Below, piece after piece: positions 18,944 to 27,865 of a stretch of 64,000 bases of DNA. Position 1 is the stretch's first letter. The number at the start of each line of letters is the position of its first letter. This DNA is from Nocardiopsis endophytica (GTDB lineage: Bacteria > Actinomycetota > Actinomycetes > Streptosporangiales > Streptosporangiaceae): assembly GCF_027706725.1 (NCBI RefSeq), contig NZ_JAQFWQ010000020.1:16850-80849 (forward strand), in the 5' to 3' direction. The translations under genes and the position numbers were made by a program. The notes under the pieces were generated by a model. The model was given only the letters and a program-made list of their open reading frames with translations, was not told the origin of the DNA and did no database searches.

Positions 18944-19075
18944 CCCCGCCCGAGCGCGCGCTTCGTCCGGATATCGCCCGGACATCGCCAAGTCCGAGCG
19001 TGGCGCGTTGCCCCCTGCCCGCCCCCGTGCCCAGGCTCGTGCCCAGGGCGGACGTAGGCGAACCGAGGGGGGCGG

Positions 19076-19816
19076 ATGCGCCGTGCGACGGGGGTCCGGG
19101 TGGTGGCCGAGGACGTGGAGCTGCGCACCGGGGAGGGAACGGTCTTCTCCGGGGTGGGCCTGGAGGCCGCCCCGGGTTCCCTGACCGCCGTCGCGGGCGA
19201 CTCGGGCAGCGGGCGCACCGCGCTGCTGCTCGCCCTGGCCGGGCGAATGCGCCCCACCGGCGGGCGCCTCGCCGTGGACGGGCACCCACTGCCCCGCCGC
19301 GCCCGGAAGGTGCGCGACATCGCCGCCCTGGGGCTGTCCCAGGGCGTCAACGACCTCGACGAGCGGCTGCGCGTCGCCGAGCACCTCACCGAGCGGATGC
19401 TCCTGCGCTTCCGCCCCGCCCCCAAGTCGGCGGTGGCCCCCGCCCTCGAAGAGGCGGGGCTCGGCGACCTGGACACGCACACGCTCGCCAAGGACCTCAC
19501 CGGCCTGGAGCGCCTCCGCCTGGGGGTGGCGCTGGCCCTGTTGGAGGAGCCGCGCCTGCTGCTGGTCGACGACGCCGACGACGGCCTGACCGACGAGCAC
19601 CGCCGGGAGTTCTGGGGGACCCTGCGCGCGCTGGCCGACACCGGGCTGACCGTCGTCGCCGCCTGCGGCGACCCCGCCGGGGCGGACGAGGACACCGCCG
19701 TGGTGCGCCTGCGCCGCCCGCCGCGCCCCGAGCGCACAGGCCCGAAGAGGCGCACCGGCCCCGCACGCAAGCGCGCGCTCCACCTGTCGGAGCTGTTCGC
19801 GCGCAAGGGGGCCTAG
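19076..19816 (+). CDS. Degenerate ABC-type ATPase paired with a YhgE/Pip protein (copy 2)
   Basis: 246 residues, paralogous to the protein at 15322 over almost its whole length. Walker A is GDSGSGRTA (41-49), closer to normal but still with Arg47 for lysine. The signature reads LTGLE, and Walker B ends VDDAD, so the catalytic Glu is Asp. The tail is basic instead of acidic. The start ATG follows GAGGGGGCGG. Its stop codon is directly followed by the start of the second Pip gene (TAGATG). Confidence 0.82.
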   Translation: MRRATGVRVVAEDVELRTGEGTVFSGVGLEAAPGSLTAVAGDSGSGRTALLLALAGRMRPTGGRLAVDGHPLPRRARKVRDIAALGLSQGVNDLDERLRVAEHLTERMLLRFRPAPKSAVAPALEEAGLGDLDTHTLAKDLTGLERLRLGVALALLEEPRLLLVDDADDGLTDEHRREFWGTLRALADTGLTVVAACGDPAGADEDTAVVRLRRPPRPERTGPKRRTGPARKRALHLSELFARKGA

Positions 19817-22135
19817 ATGCGCTTCCTGCCCACCCTGCGCCTGGGATGGCTGTCGACCCGCTCCTTCCTGCGCCACCCGCTGACCATCGCCGCGCTGTGC
19901 GCCCTGACGGTCATCCCGCTGCTGTACACGGGCATGTACCTGTGGGCGTTCTGGGACCCCTTCGGCAAGCTGAGCAACCTGCCGGTCGCGCTGGTCAACG
20001 AGGACGAACCCGCCACCGCCGACGGGGAGACCGTCACCGCCGGGGACGACCTCACCGACGAACTGGTCGAGCGCGGCGACCTGGCCTGGCGGGTCACCGA
20101 CGCCCGCGACGCCGCCGCCGGGGTCGCCGACGGCCGCTACTACGCCTCCGTCACCATCCCCGAGGACTTCAGCGCCGACCTGGTCTCCCCCGCCGACACC
20201 GGGAACGACCCCACGCGCGCGCGGCTGGAGGTCCACTACAACGACGCCACCAACTACATCGCCTCCGAGCTGCTGGCCATGGGGCTCACCGAGATCGAGA
20301 AGGCGGTCGACGAGTCCGCGGTCTCCCGGTACCTGGACGCGATGTTCGTCGGATTCAACGAGATCCACTCCAAGACCGAGGAGGCCGCCGACGGCGCCGG
20401 GCAGCTGGCCGACGGCGCCTCGGACGCCAAGGACGGCTCCGGGCGGCTCTACGACGGGCTGGGCGACGCCGAGGACGGCGCCGGGGAGGTCGCGGGCGGC
20501 GCCTCGGACGCCGAGGAGGGGGCGGGCGAGCTGGCCGACGGCGCGGCCACCGCGAAGGACGGCGCGGACGACCTGGCCGACGGCGCCTCCACCGCCGAGA
20601 ACGGCGCGGCCGACCTGGAGTCGGGTCTGGGCGAGCTGCACTCCGGCGCGGCCGACCTGGCCGACGGCGCCGCCTCCGCCTCGGACCGGGTGAACGACAA
20701 GGCTGACGAGATCGACGCGCTCGCCGACGAGTGGATCCCCCTCCTCAAGGAGCACTCCCCCGAGATCGAGAAGGACGCGGGGGACGTGGCCGACGCCGCC
20801 GACGCGCTCGCGACCGCCCTGGACGAGCTGCCCGAGATCTGCCACGAGGAGACCGCGCGTCTCAAGGCGTTCAAGGAGGACCTCGACGACCCGGCGAAGT
20901 ACCCGGACATCCCCCCGGAGGTGCGGGACGCCCTCAAGCAGGGGATCGACCTCGCCCTTGAGGCCGACCGGTACGTGGAGGACCACCGCGACCGCATCGA
21001 CGGGATCGCCGACGACGCGCGCGCGGTGCGGGACCTGGCGCAGGAGCTGAAGGACGAGGCGCCCCACCTGGCGGACGACGCCGAGGACGCCCGGGAGCAG
21101 GTCGACGAGCTCGCCTCGGGGCTGGAGGAGCTGGCCTCCGGGTCACGCGAGCTGCGCGACGGCCTGTCCGGCGCCGAGGACGGCGCGGCCGACCTGCACG
21201 ACGGGCTCGGCGACCTGGAGAACGGGGCCGGCGACCTCGCCGACGGCCTGGGCGGGCTCCGGGAGGGCGCCGACGAGCTGGACTCGGGCCTGGGCGACCT
21301 GGCCTCCGGGGCCGGTTCGCTCGACGAGGGCATCACCGAGCTGCGCATCGGCGCCGGGGACCTGGACGACGGTCTCGGCGACCTCGAGGACGGCTCGGGC
21401 GAGCTGGCGGGCGGGCTCCGGGACGGGGCCGAGGAGATCCCCGTGTTCGACGAGGACTCCCGGAGCGCCCGCGACGCGATGATGAGCGCGCCGACCCGGC
21501 TGGCCTCGGCCACCTCCAACCCCGTGCCCGACTACGGGACCGGCTTCGCCCCGTTCTTCCTGGGCCTGTCGCTGTGGGTGGGCGCCATGGTCGTGTACAT
21601 GGTGCTGCCGACCGCCCCGGGCCGGGCGCTGGCCTCCACCGCACCGTCCTGGCGGGTGGCGGTGGCCGGCTGGATCCCCGGGCTGGCCCTGGGGGCGGCG
21701 CAGGCGGTGGTGATGGTCGCCGCCCTGCACCTGCTGCTGGGGCTGGACGCGGTGCACTGGCCGGGGCTCATCGCCTTCCTGGTGCTGGTGGCCGCCGCCT
21801 ACACCTCGATCGTGCACTGGGTGGACGCACAGTTCGGCGCGCCCGGCAAGGTCATCGTGCTCGTGATGCTGATCGTGCAGATCGTCTCGGCCGGGGGCAC
21901 CTACCCGCTGCAGACCAGCCCGGGGCTCCTCCAGGCCGTCGCGCCGTACATGCCGATGTACCAGGCGGTGACCGCCAGCCGCCACCTGATCAGCGGCGGC
22001 GACCCGCAGGCGGTGCTGCACGCCTGCCTGGTGCTGGGCGCCTATACGGCGGCCGGGCTGCTGCTGGGCTGGGCGGCGGTGGCCGGGAAGCGGACGTGGA
22101 CCATGTCCCGGCTGCACCCGGCGCTGGAGCTGTGA
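19817..22135 (+). CDS. YhgE/Pip-family membrane protein (copy 2)
   Basis: 772 residues, paralogous to the gene at 16098 with the same plan: N-terminal helix (IAALCALTVIPLLYTGMYLW), PVALVNEDEP strand, long extracellular repeat region, and C-terminal helices from about residue 565. It has a longer DG-rich region with repeats such as GDAEDGAGEVAGG and DGASTAENG, predicted to be coiled. Strong similarity at both ends and divergence in the middle suggest that the pairs arose by tandem duplication. It ends at 22135 without a clear terminator. Confidence 0.85.
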   Translation: MRFLPTLRLGWLSTRSFLRHPLTIAALCALTVIPLLYTGMYLWAFWDPFGKLSNLPVALVNEDEPATADGETVTAGDDLTDELVERGDLAWRVTDARDAAAGVADGRYYASVTIPEDFSADLVSPADTGNDPTRARLEVHYNDATNYIASELLAMGLTEIEKAVDESAVSRYLDAMFVGFNEIHSKTEEAADGAGQLADGASDAKDGSGRLYDGLGDAEDGAGEVAGGASDAEEGAGELADGAATAKDGADDLADGASTAENGAADLESGLGELHSGAADLADGAASASDRVNDKADEIDALADEWIPLLKEHSPEIEKDAGDVADAADALATALDELPEICHEETARLKAFKEDLDDPAKYPDIPPEVRDALKQGIDLALEADRYVEDHRDRIDGIADDARAVRDLAQELKDEAPHLADDAEDAREQVDELASGLEELASGSRELRDGLSGAEDGAADLHDGLGDLENGAGDLADGLGGLREGADELDSGLGDLASGAGSLDEGITELRIGAGDLDDGLGDLEDGSGELAGGLRDGAEEIPVFDEDSRSARDAMMSAPTRLASATSNPVPDYGTGFAPFFLGLSLWVGAMVVYMVLPTAPGRALASTAPSWRVAVAGWIPGLALGAAQAVVMVAALHLLLGLDAVHWPGLIAFLVLVAAAYTSIVHWVDAQFGAPGKVIVLVMLIVQIVSAGGTYPLQTSPGLLQAVAPYMPMYQAVTASRHLISGGDPQAVLHACLVLGAYTAAGLLLGWAAVAGKRTWTMSRLHPALEL

Positions 22136-22446
22136 CGGTGAGGGGCCGGGTCCCACCACGGACTCCGGCCCCGCCGTACGGGCCCGAACGCGCCCGGCCG
22201 GGCCCCGCGCGGCCTCCGGCGCGGCCCCGTATTCCCCGCCATCGGCCGTGTCCGACGCTACCGACGGGCGGTGCGGCGCCGCATCGGCCCGGGAGCGTAT
22301 CCGCGCCTACGACGAAAGGCGGGGCCCACCTCGTCCCGGAGGAGGGCGGATCGGGGCGCGTGTCACGGGGCGGACGGCTATCGGAGGCCCGCCGCGTGCT
22401 CTAGCCTGAGCCCTGGTGCCGACCGACCCAGTGGAGTAGAGCCGCC
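22136..22446. other. Intergenic region without a recognised feature
   Basis: This 311-base stretch lies between the second Pip gene and the DUF3592 gene. There is a weak GC-rich stem (CCGCGC/GCGCGG) near 22210-22226 that could end the Pip transcript. A -10-like TAGCCT at about 22402 could serve the next gene. I see no gene. Confidence 0.4.
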
Positions 22447-22845
22447 GTGGCCGAGATATACCCCCTCCTGCCGATCGCCGCCGGCATGGCCGTCCTCTAC
22501 GCCTACTTCCGCCACGCGCTGTGGACGGCCCTGCTGATGCGCAACGGGCTGCGGGCCGAGGGCGAGATCGTCGGCTACGCCGAGTCCAACACGACCGCCC
22601 GGATGATCGTGCGGTTCACCACGCACCTGGGCGAGGAGGTCCACGCCCAGCACGAGAGCACGGGGTGGACCGCCTCGAAGCACGGCGAGACGGTGACCGT
22701 CACCTACCACCCGAACCGCCCCGAGGTGGCGCGGATCGTGGAGGCGCCCTGGCTGAGCAACTGGGTGCACATCATGTTCGCCGTGGTGGGCGCGGTCCTC
22801 ATCCTGGTCGGGATGTACCTGGGCTACCTGCACTGGGTGGTGTGA
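22447..22845 (+). CDS. Small DUF3592-type membrane protein
   Basis: 132 residues with a hydrophobic segment near each end (LLPIAAGMAVLYAYF and VHIMFAVVGAVLILVGMYLG). Between them is a beta-rich domain containing AEGEIVGY, IVRFTTHLGEEVHAQ and VTVTYHPNRPEVARI, the hallmark of DUF3592. The function of the domain is unknown. The gene starts with GTG and is convergent with the CYP125-like gene, 25 bases apart. Confidence 0.8.
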   Translation: MAEIYPLLPIAAGMAVLYAYFRHALWTALLMRNGLRAEGEIVGYAESNTTARMIVRFTTHLGEEVHAQHESTGWTASKHGETVTVTYHPNRPEVARIVEAPWLSNWVHIMFAVVGAVLILVGMYLGYLHWVV

Positions 22846-22870
22846 GGCCCCGGTCCGCCCACCGTCCCGC

Positions 22871-24106
22871 TCACCGGTAGCGCACCGGCAGGTGCTTGAC
22901 GCCGTTGATCCACGACGAGCGGAACCGCTCGGGCGGCCCCTGCGCGCGCAGGCCGGGCATCCGGTCGGCGATGGCGTTGAAGATCAGGTCGATCTCCAGC
23001 CGGGCCAGGTTGGCGCCCAGGCAGTAGTGCGCCCCGGTGCCGCCGAAGCCCAGGTGCGGGTTGGGGTCGCGGCCGATGTCGAAGCGGAACGGGTCGGTGA
23101 ACACCTCCTCGTCGAAGTTGGCCGAGCTGTAGTAGAGCCCCACGCGCCGCCCCTTCTCCACGGCCACGCCGCCGATCTCGGTGTCCTCGGTGGCGGTGCG
23201 CTGGAAGGCGATCACGGGGGTGGCCCACCGCACCACCTCGTCGGCGGCGGTGGAGGGCCGCTCCCTCCGGAACCGCTCCCACTGCCCGGGGTGGTCCAGG
23301 AAGGCGAGCATGCCGTGGGTGATGGCGTTGCGGGTGGTCTCGTTCCCGGCCACCGCCAGCAGGATGACGAAGAAGCCGAACTCGTCGTCGGTCAGCCCGC
23401 GCCCGTCCACGTCGGCGTTGACCAGCGCCGAGACGATGTCCTTGCGGGGCGCCTCGCGCCGCTCGGCGGCCAGCGCCATGGCGTATTCGAGGATCTGCGC
23501 CGAGGCCACCGCCGGGTCGACGGTGTACTCGGGCTCCTCGTAGCCGAGCATCTCGTTGGACCAGGCGAACAGCCGCCCCCGGTCCTCCTGGGGCACGCCG
23601 ATGAGGTCGGCGATCGCCTGCAGGGGGAGTTCCATGGCGACGTCGGTGACGAAGTCGCCGCCGCCCTTGTCGGCCGCGCGCGCGGCGATGCGGTCGGCGC
23701 GCTCGGCGAGGGCGTCGGACATGCGCTCGATCGCGCGCGGGGTGAAGCCGCGCTGCACGATCTTGCGGAGCTTGGTGTGGTCGGGCGGGTCGATGTTGAT
23801 GAGCAGGTGCTTGCGCTGCACGTCCATGGCGTCGGCGTCGATGCCCTCGAAGTAGCGGATCAGCGCGGTGTTGGCGTGCGTGGAGAACAGCCGGGAGTCG
23901 ATCGAGGCGGCGCGCACGTCGGCGTGGCGGGTGAGGATCCACAGCCCGCCGTCGTCGAAGCCGAGGCCGGGGGGCTGGGGGTTCCAGTAGACCGGGCGGG
24001 TGCGGCGCAGTTCGGCGAACTCGGCGTGCGGCACGCCGGCGGCGATCAGGTCGGGGTCGGTGAAGTCGAAGCCGTCGGGGACGGGGCGCGGGCTCGGTGC
24101 GGTCAT
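22871..24106 (-). CDS. cyp125: Cytochrome P450, CYP125-like steroid C26/27 monooxygenase
   Basis: 411 residues. The I-helix motif AGNETTRN is at 253-260, the ExxR helix reads ADEVVRW, and the heme loop FGGTGAHYCLGANLARLE has its axial cysteine at 362. The wording of that loop and the neighbours indicate CYP125, which oxidises the terminal methyl of the cholesterol side chain. It is the last gene of the six-gene minus-strand operon. Its ATG overlaps the stop of the FadD19-like gene by 4 bases. CYP142 is an alternative within the same pathway. Confidence 0.88.
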   Translation of the reverse strand: MTAPSPRPVPDGFDFTDPDLIAAGVPHAEFAELRRTRPVYWNPQPPGLGFDDGGLWILTRHADVRAASIDSRLFSTHANTALIRYFEGIDADAMDVQRKHLLINIDPPDHTKLRKIVQRGFTPRAIERMSDALAERADRIAARAADKGGGDFVTDVAMELPLQAIADLIGVPQEDRGRLFAWSNEMLGYEEPEYTVDPAVASAQILEYAMALAAERREAPRKDIVSALVNADVDGRGLTDDEFGFFVILLAVAGNETTRNAITHGMLAFLDHPGQWERFRRERPSTAADEVVRWATPVIAFQRTATEDTEIGGVAVEKGRRVGLYYSSANFDEEVFTDPFRFDIGRDPNPHLGFGGTGAHYCLGANLARLEIDLIFNAIADRMPGLRAQGPPERFRSSWINGVKHLPVRYR

Positions 24107-25701
24107 GGGGGTGCGTCCTTCCTCGGCTGGGAGGGGGCGGGACCGCGGCCTTCGGAGGCCGCCGCGCGCGCCCAGCGGTAGTCGGCCTTGCCGCTGGGCG
24201 AGCGCTGCACCCGCGGGACGATCCGGTACAGGCGCGGCGCCTTGTACCCGGCCAGGCGGGCGCGGACGTGGGCGTCGAGGCGGTCGGGGGCGGGGGGCGG
24301 CGCCCCGTCGGGGGCGGCGACGACGGCGGCCACGCGTTCACCGAAGCGGGTGTCGGGCACGCCCACGACGACCGCGTCGCCGACGCCGGGGGCGCCCTTG
24401 AGGACCGCCTCGACCTCCTCGGGGTAGACCTTCTCCCCGCCGGTGTTGATGCAGACCGACCCGCGGCCGTGGAGCACCACGGTGCCGTCGGCCTCGACCG
24501 TGGCCATGTCGCCGGTGAGGGTGTGGCGGACGCCGCCGACATCGACGAACACGGCTGCCGTCTTCTCGGGGTCGTTGAAGTAGCCCAGCGGGACGCGCCC
24601 GGCCCGCGCCACCGTGCCCACCTCCCCCGAGCCCGGCGCCACGGGGCGCAGGTCGGCGCCGAGCACGGTGATGCGGTCGTCCTCGAACCGGTAGCGCAGC
24701 CCGGTCTCGGGGACGGACCCCGCAACGCCCCAGGCGACCAGGCCGGTCTCGGTGGAGCCGTAGTTGTCCATCACCATGCGGCCGGGCAGGGCGCGCTCCA
24801 GGCGCTCGCGCACCGACCCGGACAGGATCGCCCCCGTGGAGCTGACCACCAGCAGCGAGGACAGGTCGTACCCGCCGCGCTCGATCTCCTCGGCCAGGGG
24901 CGCGGCCATGGCGTCGCCGACGATGTTCATGGTCAGCACCCGTTCGCGCTCGACCGCGCGCAGCACCTCGGCGGCGTCGAAGGAGGGGACGAGCACGAGG
25001 GTGCCGCCGGCCCAGAAGGTGATGAACGCGGCGAGCTGGGCGGCGCCGTGCATGAGCGGCGCAGCGGGCAGCATGACCACGCCCTCGGTGGCGGCGGCCC
25101 GCTCCACCGCCTGCCCGGGGGTGGCGGCGGGCTCCCCGCCGGGGTTGCCGCCCCCGTGCCCGGCGAAGAACAGGTCCTCCTGGCGCCACATGACGCCCTT
25201 GGGCATGCCGGTGGTGCCGCCGGTGTAGATGATGTAAAGGTCATCGCCGGAGCGGGCGGGGAACGGCGGCCCGTCCGGGGCGGCGGCCAGCGCCTCCTCG
25301 TACCCGTCGGGCACCCGGACGGTGCAGCGCAGCGAGGGGGCCGCGGGGGACGCCTCGGCGACCCGCCCGTCGAAGGCGGCGTCGTGCACCAGGGCGGCGG
25401 GGTCGGCGTCGGCGAGCAGGGAGCGCAGTTCCCCGGCGACGTAGCGGTAGTTGACGTTGACCGGGACCGCGCGGATCTTCAGCGCCGCCAGCAGCGCCTC
25501 GACGTAGTGTGGCCCGTTGTACAGGTACTGGGCGACGCGGTCGCCGGGGCGCACCCCTGCGGCGGCCAGGCCCCGGGCCAGGCGTCCCGCCCGCGCGTCC
25601 AGCTCGGCGTAGGTGCGGCGCTCGTCTCCGCAGGCCAGCGCGGTGCGGTCGGGGACGCGGGCGGCGACGCCCTCGAAGAGGTCGGCCAGGTTGAACTCCA
25701 T
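24103..25701 (-). CDS. fadD19: FadD19-like steroid side-chain acyl-CoA synthetase
   Basis: 532 residues of the ANL adenylating superfamily. The AMP-binding P-loop is YTGGTTGMPKGVMWR, the A5-type motif is DNYGSTETG, and the C-terminal hinge and lysine regions include INTGGEKVYPEEVE and SPSGKADYRWA. The protein closely resembles mycobacterial FadD19 in the stretches I can recall, which activates the C5 side-chain acid of sterols. The start ATG at 25701 overlaps the upstream thiolase stop by one base (TGATG). With CYP125 it would oxidise and then CoA-activate the side chain. Confidence 0.87.
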   Translation of the reverse strand: MEFNLADLFEGVAARVPDRTALACGDERRTYAELDARAGRLARGLAAAGVRPGDRVAQYLYNGPHYVEALLAALKIRAVPVNVNYRYVAGELRSLLADADPAALVHDAAFDGRVAEASPAAPSLRCTVRVPDGYEEALAAAPDGPPFPARSGDDLYIIYTGGTTGMPKGVMWRQEDLFFAGHGGGNPGGEPAATPGQAVERAAATEGVVMLPAAPLMHGAAQLAAFITFWAGGTLVLVPSFDAAEVLRAVERERVLTMNIVGDAMAAPLAEEIERGGYDLSSLLVVSSTGAILSGSVRERLERALPGRMVMDNYGSTETGLVAWGVAGSVPETGLRYRFEDDRITVLGADLRPVAPGSGEVGTVARAGRVPLGYFNDPEKTAAVFVDVGGVRHTLTGDMATVEADGTVVLHGRGSVCINTGGEKVYPEEVEAVLKGAPGVGDAVVVGVPDTRFGERVAAVVAAPDGAPPPAPDRLDAHVRARLAGYKAPRLYRIVPRVQRSPSGKADYRWARAAASEGRGPAPSQPRKDAPP

Positions 25702-26858
25702 CAGGGGCGCTCCGATCCGACGATCCACATCGCGAAGAACTGGGACCCGGCGCCGTAGGCGTGGCCGAGGGCGGTGCGGGCGCCCTCCACCTGGTGGCCG
25801 CCGGCGCGCCCGCGCACCTGCTGGGCGGCCTCGGCGAAGCGGATCATGCCGGAGGCGCCGACGGGGTTGGTGGACAGCACGCCGCCGGAGGGGTTCCAGG
25901 GGGTGTCGCCGTCCAGCGCGGTGGCGCCCCCGTCGGTCAGCCGCCACCCCTGCCCCGGCCCGGCGAAGCCCAGGTTCTCCAGCCACATGGGCTCGTACCA
26001 GCTGAACGGGACGTACACCTCGGCGGCGTCGATGCCGCGGCGGGGGTCGTCCACCCCGGCCTGGGCGTAGACGTCGGCGGCGCAGTCCCGCCCGGCCCGG
26101 GGGTCGACCGCGTCGCGCCCGGCGAAGGCGATGGGCTCGCTGCGCACGGCGGCGCCGCGGATCCAGGCGGGTGGGCCGGGGGCGGCGCGGGCCGCCTCCT
26201 CGGAGGCGAGCACGATGGCGCAGGCCCCGTCGGAGGAGGGGCAGGTCTCCAGGTACCGCAGCGGCTCCCAGAGCATGGAGCTGGCGGCGACCGCCTCCGG
26301 GGTGATGCCGGGCATGCGCAGGTGGGCGTAGGGGTTGAGCAGGGCGTTGCGGCGGTCCTTGGCGGCGACCTCCCAGCCCACGTGCTCGGGCGCCTTCGAC
26401 CGCTCGATGTAGGCGCGGATGAAGGGCGCGAAGTAGCCCCCGGCGCCGACGACGAGGGAGGCGGAGAAGGGCTGGCCGACGGTGAGCGCCCAGGTGGCGT
26501 TGGACTCGGACTGCTTCTCCCAGGCCAGGGCGAGGACCCGGCCGAAGGCGCCGGAGCGCACGTGCTGGGCGGCGGCGATGGCGGTGGAGCCGCCGACCGA
26601 GCCGGCGGTGTGCACGCGCAGCAGGGGTTTGCCGCGGGCGCCCAGGGCGTCGGCGAGGAACAGGTCGGGCATGGCCACGCCCTCGAACAGGTCGGGGGCC
26701 TTGCCCAGCACGACGGCGTCGATGTCGGCGAACCCCAGCCCGGCGTCCTCCAGGGCGCGCAGGGCGGCCTCGCGCACCAGGCCGGGGATGGACACGTCGG
26801 TGCGCCTGCTGCGGTGGTGGGTCTGGCCGACGCCGATCACCGCGGCCGCTCGGCTCAT
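25701..26858 (-). CDS. Thiolase-like lipid-transfer protein (Ltp3-like)
   Basis: 385 residues of the SCP-x/thiolase-like fold (opening VIGVGQTHH, then VHTAGSVGGSTAIAAAQHV, TCPSSDGACAIVLASEEAAR, and a C-terminal NPSGG...NPVGASG region). In Mycobacterium the ltp3-ltp4-Rv3521 genes form a similar set in the cholesterol region; this gene, the next thiolase and the DUF35 protein reproduce that set. Such pairs act as aldolases or thiolases on steroid acyl-CoAs. A canonical active-site cysteine in the usual N-terminal place is not obvious, which favours an aldolase-type role. ATG 26858 follows AAGGAGG. Confidence 0.82.
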   Translation of the reverse strand: MSRAAAVIGVGQTHHRSRRTDVSIPGLVREAALRALEDAGLGFADIDAVVLGKAPDLFEGVAMPDLFLADALGARGKPLLRVHTAGSVGGSTAIAAAQHVRSGAFGRVLALAWEKQSESNATWALTVGQPFSASLVVGAGGYFAPFIRAYIERSKAPEHVGWEVAAKDRRNALLNPYAHLRMPGITPEAVAASSMLWEPLRYLETCPSSDGACAIVLASEEAARAAPGPPAWIRGAAVRSEPIAFAGRDAVDPRAGRDCAADVYAQAGVDDPRRGIDAAEVYVPFSWYEPMWLENLGFAGPGQGWRLTDGGATALDGDTPWNPSGGVLSTNPVGASGMIRFAEAAQQVRGRAGGHQVEGARTALGHAYGAGSQFFAMWIVGSERP

Positions 26859-27865
26859 CGGGGGCCTCCTTCCGGTGCGGCCTCCAGGACCGCGACGAGG
26901 TTGTGCTGCAGGCAGGGGCCCTGGGCGGCGTGGGCGGCGGCCCGGTCGGCGGTGCCGTCGGCGACGCGGCGCGCGGCCTCGCCGATGCGGACCAGGCCGG
27001 TGGCCATGACGGGGTCGGCCGCCATGGGGCCGCCGGAGGGGTTGACCTCGGTGTTCGGGCCCAGGCCGAGGGCGGCGCGCAGCAGGGCCTCCTCGTGGGG
27101 GTGGCGGGCGTGGAGTTCGGCGACGTGCACGGGTCCCTTGTCGACGCCCGCGGCGGCGGCCGCCTGCGCGGCGGAGGCGCACCGGGACAGGTCGCGCGCG
27201 GCGGGGCTGTGCACGTCGATGCGGTGTTCGAGGCCGGTGATCCAGGCGGGGCGGACGCCGCGCGCGCGGGCGATGCGGGAGGCGGCGGGCTCGGTGGCCA
27301 GGAGGACCGCGGCCGCGCCGTCCGCCGGTGGGGCGCCGCCGACGGCACCGGCCGCGTCCTCGGCGCAGACACCGGCGTCGATGGCCGCGCGCGCTTGGAG
27401 GGCGGCGAGGTCGTCGGCGTCGACGCCCAGCGGGGCCAGGTAATAGGGGTCGAGGGTGCGCGCGAGGATGTCGGGGAGCGAGCCCTGGGTGGGTTTGCCG
27501 AAGCCGTAGGCGAGGGCGATGCCGCCGCTGCCGGTACTGCCGCTGTCTCCCTGTTCGGCGCTGAGGAGGTGCAGCCACGCCTCGTAGAGGGCCCAGGCGG
27601 CGTCCATCTCCACGTGGCTCTCGCTGATGGGCGGCCATGCGCCGAGGGAGTCGAGGGCGCCGACGAAGGAGAAGGGCGCCCCGGCGAGGTAGTCGAAGCT
27701 GCCCGAGCAGGTGAAGCCGACGTCGGCGCGGTCGATCCCGGCCTGGTCGAGGACGGCGGTCACGGCGCAGTGGACCAGGGCGGGTTCGGCGGCGGGGGTG
27801 CCGCCCGGGTGCACCTCGGCGGCGTAGGCGACGACGGCGACGCGGGCCGGGGCCGCGGCGCTCAC
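26855..27865 (-). CDS. Thiolase-like protein (Ltp4-like)
   Basis: 336 residues, shorter than the neighbouring thiolase, with VAYAAEVHPGG at the N-terminus, FTCSGSFDYLAG around residue 52, a GSGGIALAYG stretch and NPSGGPMAADPV near the end. Size and order match mycobacterial Ltp4. It probably forms a heteromer with the Ltp3-like protein and the DUF35 protein. The start is GTG 27865; its stop overlaps the next ATG by 4 bases. Confidence 0.78.
   Translation of the reverse strand: MSAAAPARVAVVAYAAEVHPGGTPAAEPALVHCAVTAVLDQAGIDRADVGFTCSGSFDYLAGAPFSFVGALDSLGAWPPISESHVEMDAAWALYEAWLHLLSAEQGDSGSTGSGGIALAYGFGKPTQGSLPDILARTLDPYYLAPLGVDADDLAALQARAAIDAGVCAEDAAGAVGGAPPADGAAAVLLATEPAASRIARARGVRPAWITGLEHRIDVHSPAARDLSRCASAAQAAAAAGVDKGPVHVAELHARHPHEEALLRAALGLGPNTEVNPSGGPMAADPVMATGLVRIGEAARRVADGTADRAAAHAAQGPCLQHNLVAVLEAAPEGGPR

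Noticed and set aside
24103..27372. A single 1089-residue fusion ending in the FadD19-like ligase
   Set aside because: The upstream part of that frame is low-complexity and antisense to nothing but overlaps the two thiolase genes in another frame. The ATG at 25701, coupled by TGATG, starts the true ligase.
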